In this document: piece after piece, positions 36,410 through 39,135 of the stretch
Layout of the letters: every line of letters starts with the position of its first letter
Numbering within the stretch: position 1 is the stretch's first letter
From: Acidobacteriaceae bacterium
GTDB taxonomy: Bacteria; Acidobacteriota; Terriglobia; Terriglobales; Acidobacteriaceae
NCBI GenBank assembly: GCA_030038195.1
Contig: JASHPJ010000059.1
Location: 1 to 39,135, forward strand
Reading direction: 5' to 3'
DNA length: 39,135 nucleotides
Translations under genes and position numbers: made by a program
The notes under the pieces: generated by a model
Seen by the model: the letters and a program-made list of their open reading frames with translations, nothing else
The model's database searches: none
What the model was told of the DNA's origin: nothing

Positions 36410-36559
36410 GACTCCGCGGCGTTTGAACAGATCATCCTTCTCGCGACAGCCGCATTTGGAGCATTCGAGGCAGCAGACAAGCAGGACGGCCACGCCGACT
36501 GTGATCAGTACGGCGAGGATATTTCCATTTACTCCAAACCAATGCATCAAGCCATGCAT
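36407..36559 (-). CDS. Possible small single-pass membrane protein (50 aa)
   Basis: From ATG 36559 the frame encodes MHGLMHWFGVNGNILAVLI, followed by a hydrophobic helix (about 14-33) and a Cys-rich, charged tail (CCLECSKCGCREKDD). The composition is protein-like, unlike neighbouring shadow frames. However, there is no clear ribosome site, and the stop codon lies in the end of the MITE-like element, so the tail may have been altered by its insertion. A longer frame to 36811 would overlap the polymerase gene and is unlikely. Confidence 0.35.
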   Translation of the reverse strand: MHGLMHWFGVNGNILAVLITVGVAVLLVCCLECSKCGCREKDDLFKRRGV

Positions 36560-36704
36560 AGCAAGCAGCCAGATCCGGGAATCTTCTGTAGAAGCATAAT
36601 ACCCTGATTTCCCGGCGGAATCCCAGACTATTTGAGGATGGACGCTTGGGGCGAAAGATTGATTTTTGCTGGAACCGGCTGTTTTTTGCTTGCATGTGGG
36701 AGAA

Positions 36705-36710
36705 TATAAG
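36705..36710 (+). promoter_or_regulatory. Possible -10 hexamer of the Y-family polymerase gene
   Basis: TATAAG lies 18 bases before the ATG at 36729 in an AT-rich stretch, which supports that start. A matching -35 at standard spacing is not evident and I see no recognisable LexA box. Confidence 0.3.
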
Positions 36711-36728
36711 GCGAAAATAATTGCAAGT

Positions 36729-38237
36729 ATGGGTGCTGTGCCCAATCCCGCGGCGATTACCGGCGCAGAAAGGCTGCCGGAGCCGCTCCGCACTCTCGCC
36801 GGGACCACCATGTACGCCCCGCCGGAGCCGCTGGCGGAGCCTTTCGTGAACTGGCTCTTCGTCGACCTGAACTCTTACTTTGCCTCTGTCGAGCAGGAGG
36901 TGCGGCCGGAGCTGCGCGGCAAGCCGGTGGCCGTGGTTCCGGTGGAGACGGACACCACCTGCTGCATCGCCGCCAGTTATGAAGCCAAGGCTTTTGGCGT
37001 CAAGACGGGAACCATTGTGGCCGACGCGAAGCGGATGTGCCCGGACCTCATCCTCGTCGAAGGCCGGCACGAGCTTTACACCGAGTATCACCACCGCATT
37101 GTGGAGGCCGTGTCGAGCTGCGTTCCGGTAACGGTCATTCTCTCGGTGGACGAGATGGCCTGCCGGCTGATGGGTCGCGAGCGGCCGCTGCTGGCCGCGC
37201 TGGAGCTGGGAATGCGCGTGAAGCAGTGCATCCGGGAGCGCGTGGGCCGGCACCTGCACAGCTCGGTGGGGCTAGCCACGAATCGCTACCTGGCCAAAGT
37301 GGCCAGCGATATGCAGAAGCCCGACGGGCTGGTGGCGCTCACGCTCGACATTCTGCCTGAGGCACTCAGGACGCTCACCCTGCGCGACCTGCCCGGCATC
37401 GGCTCACGCACCGAAAAGCGGCTCCATGAAAAAGGCATCCGCGGCATAGACGATCTGCTGGCGCTGGACTGCGAACAGGCCGGCCAGCTCTGGGGCTCGG
37501 TGTGGGGAGAGCGGCTGTGGCACTGGCTGCGCGGCCAGGACTTCGACCTCAAGGAGATCGAAGAGCAGAAATCGATCAGCCACCAGCATGTGCTTGCGCC
37601 GGAGATGCGCACGCCGGAAAAGGCCTGGGCCGTGGCCCACAAGCTGCTGCACAAGGGTGCCATGCGCCTGCGCGCCAAGGGACTGTGGGCCAGCGGCATC
37701 GGGCTGGCCGTCGGCTTCCACGTTCCGCGTGCGCGCAAGGGACCGGCCAGCTATGGAGGCGACGACTCCTCACTGGCGATGCCGGTGAGCAGCTTCGGCG
37801 TGCCCGCGCGCGGATGGCACGGCGAGCTGCGGCTGAGCGAGTGTCAGGACAACCCCACGCTCATCGCTGCGCTGCGCTGCCTGTGGGAGTCGCGGCCCAC
37901 CGGAGCCGGGCCTGCAGGAGCCAACTTTGACCAGCCGTACTTCATCGGCGTGCACCTCACCGGCCTGGTCCCCGACCGGCTGCACTCGCTCAACCTCTTC
38001 GATGCGCTCGAAGACACGCAGAGCCGCACCCGCCTGCTGGCGGCCATGGATGGGCTGAACAACAAGTACGGCATGAGCACGCTGGCCCCGGCAACCATGC
38101 TGACAGCCTTCAAAGCCGCGCCCACGCGTATCGCCTTTAACAGCGTTCCGGACTTTGAGCTGGATCATGGAAAAGCCAGGCCGGTGGAGGTAACAAAGCG
38201 CGCCGAGCCCGAATTGGAAGACTCAGAACCTGTTTAA
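36729..38237 (+). CDS. Y-family (translesion) DNA polymerase, DinB-like
   Basis: The 502-residue product is a lesion-bypass polymerase. The core begins NWLFVDLNSYFASVEQEV, with metal-binding D46 and likely steric-gate F51. It continues with CCIAASYEAKAFGVKTG and the active-site motif LSVDEM (D141-E142). A helix-hairpin-helix thumb follows (TLRDLPGIGSRTEKRLHEKGI, about 217-237), then a little-finger region. SLNLF at 420-424 resembles the beta-clamp-binding motif QLxLF. I start at ATG 36729; ATG 36810 would still keep the core and remove a ~27-residue extension. It is larger than E. coli Pol IV (351 aa). No imuA or dnaE2 lies next to it. Its last codons and stop overlap a 21-bp dispersed motif. 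Confidence 0.93.
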   Translation: MGAVPNPAAITGAERLPEPLRTLAGTTMYAPPEPLAEPFVNWLFVDLNSYFASVEQEVRPELRGKPVAVVPVETDTTCCIAASYEAKAFGVKTGTIVADAKRMCPDLILVEGRHELYTEYHHRIVEAVSSCVPVTVILSVDEMACRLMGRERPLLAALELGMRVKQCIRERVGRHLHSSVGLATNRYLAKVASDMQKPDGLVALTLDILPEALRTLTLRDLPGIGSRTEKRLHEKGIRGIDDLLALDCEQAGQLWGSVWGERLWHWLRGQDFDLKEIEEQKSISHQHVLAPEMRTPEKAWAVAHKLLHKGAMRLRAKGLWASGIGLAVGFHVPRARKGPASYGGDDSSLAMPVSSFGVPARGWHGELRLSECQDNPTLIAALRCLWESRPTGAGPAGANFDQPYFIGVHLTGLVPDRLHSLNLFDALEDTQSRTRLLAAMDGLNNKYGMSTLAPATMLTAFKAAPTRIAFNSVPDFELDHGKARPVEVTKRAEPELEDSEPV

Positions 38238-38242
38238 AAACT
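38222..38242. repeat. 21-bp dispersed motif, second copy
   Basis: It matches 12969-12989 with one mismatch in 21. It covers the last codons and TAA stop of the Y-family polymerase gene, so the polymerase C-terminus (SEPV) may come from an inserted element. The remaining ~250 bases to the sigma-factor gene show no convincing gene or terminator. Confidence 0.5.
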
Positions 38243-38494
38243 CTTCGGAACAAGACAAGAACGTTGAAACTGCCGCTGCACCTGAATGCTACCGAACGTA
38301 ACAGACAGGAGTCCAACCAGGAGAATCAGCCTGCGCACACAGGAACAGTGCAGGGCATCGCCGATTCTTTCCCAGGTTTCCTTGCACGCGGTTTGCGCTT
38401 TCCCCACGTACAGAACTTTTTCTTTCCGGTTCTCGTAAATCTCTGCATCCCAAGCCGCGCTCTTCTGCGGATTAGAAGGTAGAAGCGATCCACG

Positions 38495-39013
38495 ATGGCC
38501 CGCGACTGGCAGCCTGACTTCGCACAACTCGTCGACGAGCACCAGTCAATGGTCTTTTCGCTCGCGGTGCGCATGACCGGCGACCGCGGGCTGGCCGAAG
38601 AGATCGCACAGGATACTTTTCTGGCTTTGGACAAGAATCTGGGGAAGATCAAAAATCCGCTCCACGCGCAGTTCTGGCTGCGGCGCGTAACCATGAGCCG
38701 TGCGGCCGATGCCCTGCGCCGCAACAAGGTGCGCGGCATGGACCTGTGGGTGGAGATGAACGACAATCACGCCGCGGCGGAAGAGGAGCACAACTCGCCG
38801 CTGGGCGCGCGGCTGGAGAGATTGTTGCTGACGCTGCCCGGCCCGCAGCGCGCAGCACTGCTGTTGCGCTACCAGGAAGGCCTTTCGCCGGACGAGATTG
38901 CCGCTGCGCTGGACGCGCCGCTGGCTACGGTGAAGAGTAACCTGCAGCGCGGGCTGAAGCTGCTGCGAGCCAAGGCTGCAACCCAGTTGAAGGAGTACAT
39001 GCGTGGAACATGA
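38495..39013 (+). CDS. RNA polymerase sigma factor, ECF type
   Basis: The 172-residue product has only regions 2 and 4. Region 2 (about 8-78) includes LVDEHQSMVFSLAVRMTGD, AEEIAQDTFLAL and FWLRRVTMSRAADALRR. Region 4 (about 105-160) includes LLTLPGPQRAALLLRYQEG, then LSPDEIAAALDAPLATVKSNLQRGLKLLR, the helix-turn-helix that reads the -35 element. The stop overlaps the next gene's GTG start by 11 bases, as is usual for a sigma factor and its membrane or cytoplasmic partner. The signal it answers is unknown. Confidence 0.94.
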   Translation: MARDWQPDFAQLVDEHQSMVFSLAVRMTGDRGLAEEIAQDTFLALDKNLGKIKNPLHAQFWLRRVTMSRAADALRRNKVRGMDLWVEMNDNHAAAEEEHNSPLGARLERLLLTLPGPQRAALLLRYQEGLSPDEIAAALDAPLATVKSNLQRGLKLLRAKAATQLKEYMRGT

Positions 39014-39135
39014 GCCGATGCCCGAGCCCATGAATGACCTGGAACGCGAGTTGCGCACCGTGCTCGAGCGGCGTCCGGCACCGCCCAGCCTGAAGCGCAA
39101 AATCATGGAGCGACGTCGCCGGCAGAGTACCGAGC
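39003..39135 (+). CDS. Start of a probable anti-sigma factor or sigma partner (cut by window edge)
   Basis: AAGGAG lies seven bases before GTG 39003, inside the end of the sigma-factor gene. The frame reads MEHEPMPEPMNDLERELRTV, then LERRPAPPSLKRKIMERRRR, to the window end (44 residues). This acidic then basic cytoplasmic start often precedes a transmembrane helix in anti-sigma proteins paired with ECF factors. No anti-sigma domain is visible in the part present, so the call rests on position and overlap. ATG 39018 is an alternative start. Confidence 0.65.
   Translation, partial: MEHEPMPEPMNDLERELRTVLERRPAPPSLKRKIMERRRRQSTE

Noticed and set aside
38234..38542. 102-codon minus-strand frame between the polymerase and sigma-factor genes
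   Set aside because: No ribosome site, no family, and it overlaps the start of the sigma-factor gene; only a weakly hydrophobic patch suggested a membrane protein.

Overview
The window reads as a chromosomal segment of an Acidobacteriota bacterium, most likely from the Acidobacteriaceae/Terriglobia. The basis is the GC-rich coding style, a very large TonB-dependent receptor with an N-terminal carboxypeptidase-regulatory-like domain, a membrane-spanning regulator of a type I associate with this phylum, and intergenic repeat types I also associate with it. This assignment is inference; no 16S rRNA gene is present.

Left part (1-12793, all minus strand): a four-gene unit transcribed right to left. 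It encodes a membrane-anchored beta-propeller protein, a secreted VIT/von Willebrand A protein, a 2421-residue membrane-anchored TPR protein, and the start of an exported protein that runs off the left edge. The last three genes overlap by 17 and 3 bases, so they are translationally coupled. No enzyme is recognisable. All four products look exported or anchored to the inner membrane and face the periplasm. This is the best candidate for an undescribed system.

Middle (13092-24686): a trans-membrane regulator diverges from a TonB-dependent outer-membrane receptor. The receptor is followed on the plus strand by a periplasmic TPR protein and a GH106-type glycosidase (alpha-L-rhamnosidase family). 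A GH76-type glycosidase (alpha-mannanase family) converges from the other side. Together these look like a glycan uptake and degradation locus.

24808-32457: an orphan oligopeptide-type ABC ATPase and a phosphoribosyltransferase are followed by a conserved minus-strand housekeeping block, in transcription order ispE, tRNA-Gln(UUG), prs, rplY, pth, rpsF, rpsR, rplI. A truncated copy of the tRNA lies between ispE and the intact tRNA. A small Imm_superinfect-type membrane protein gene sits divergently upstream of ispE.

32470-39135: a DUF2252 protein whose kinase-like motifs appear in permuted order, a secreted dipeptidyl-peptidase IV family enzyme, a repeat-rich gap, a Y-family DNA polymerase, and an ECF sigma factor overlapping the start of a probable anti-sigma or regulatory partner cut by the right edge.

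Intergenic DNA is rich in structured repeats. There are three ~115-bp elements with triple-nested inverted repeats whose arms differ between copies yet stay self-complementary, a ~150-bp element with imperfect terminal inverted repeats, and heptamer arrays near pth and rplY. A palindrome also appears to be inserted in frame inside ispE.
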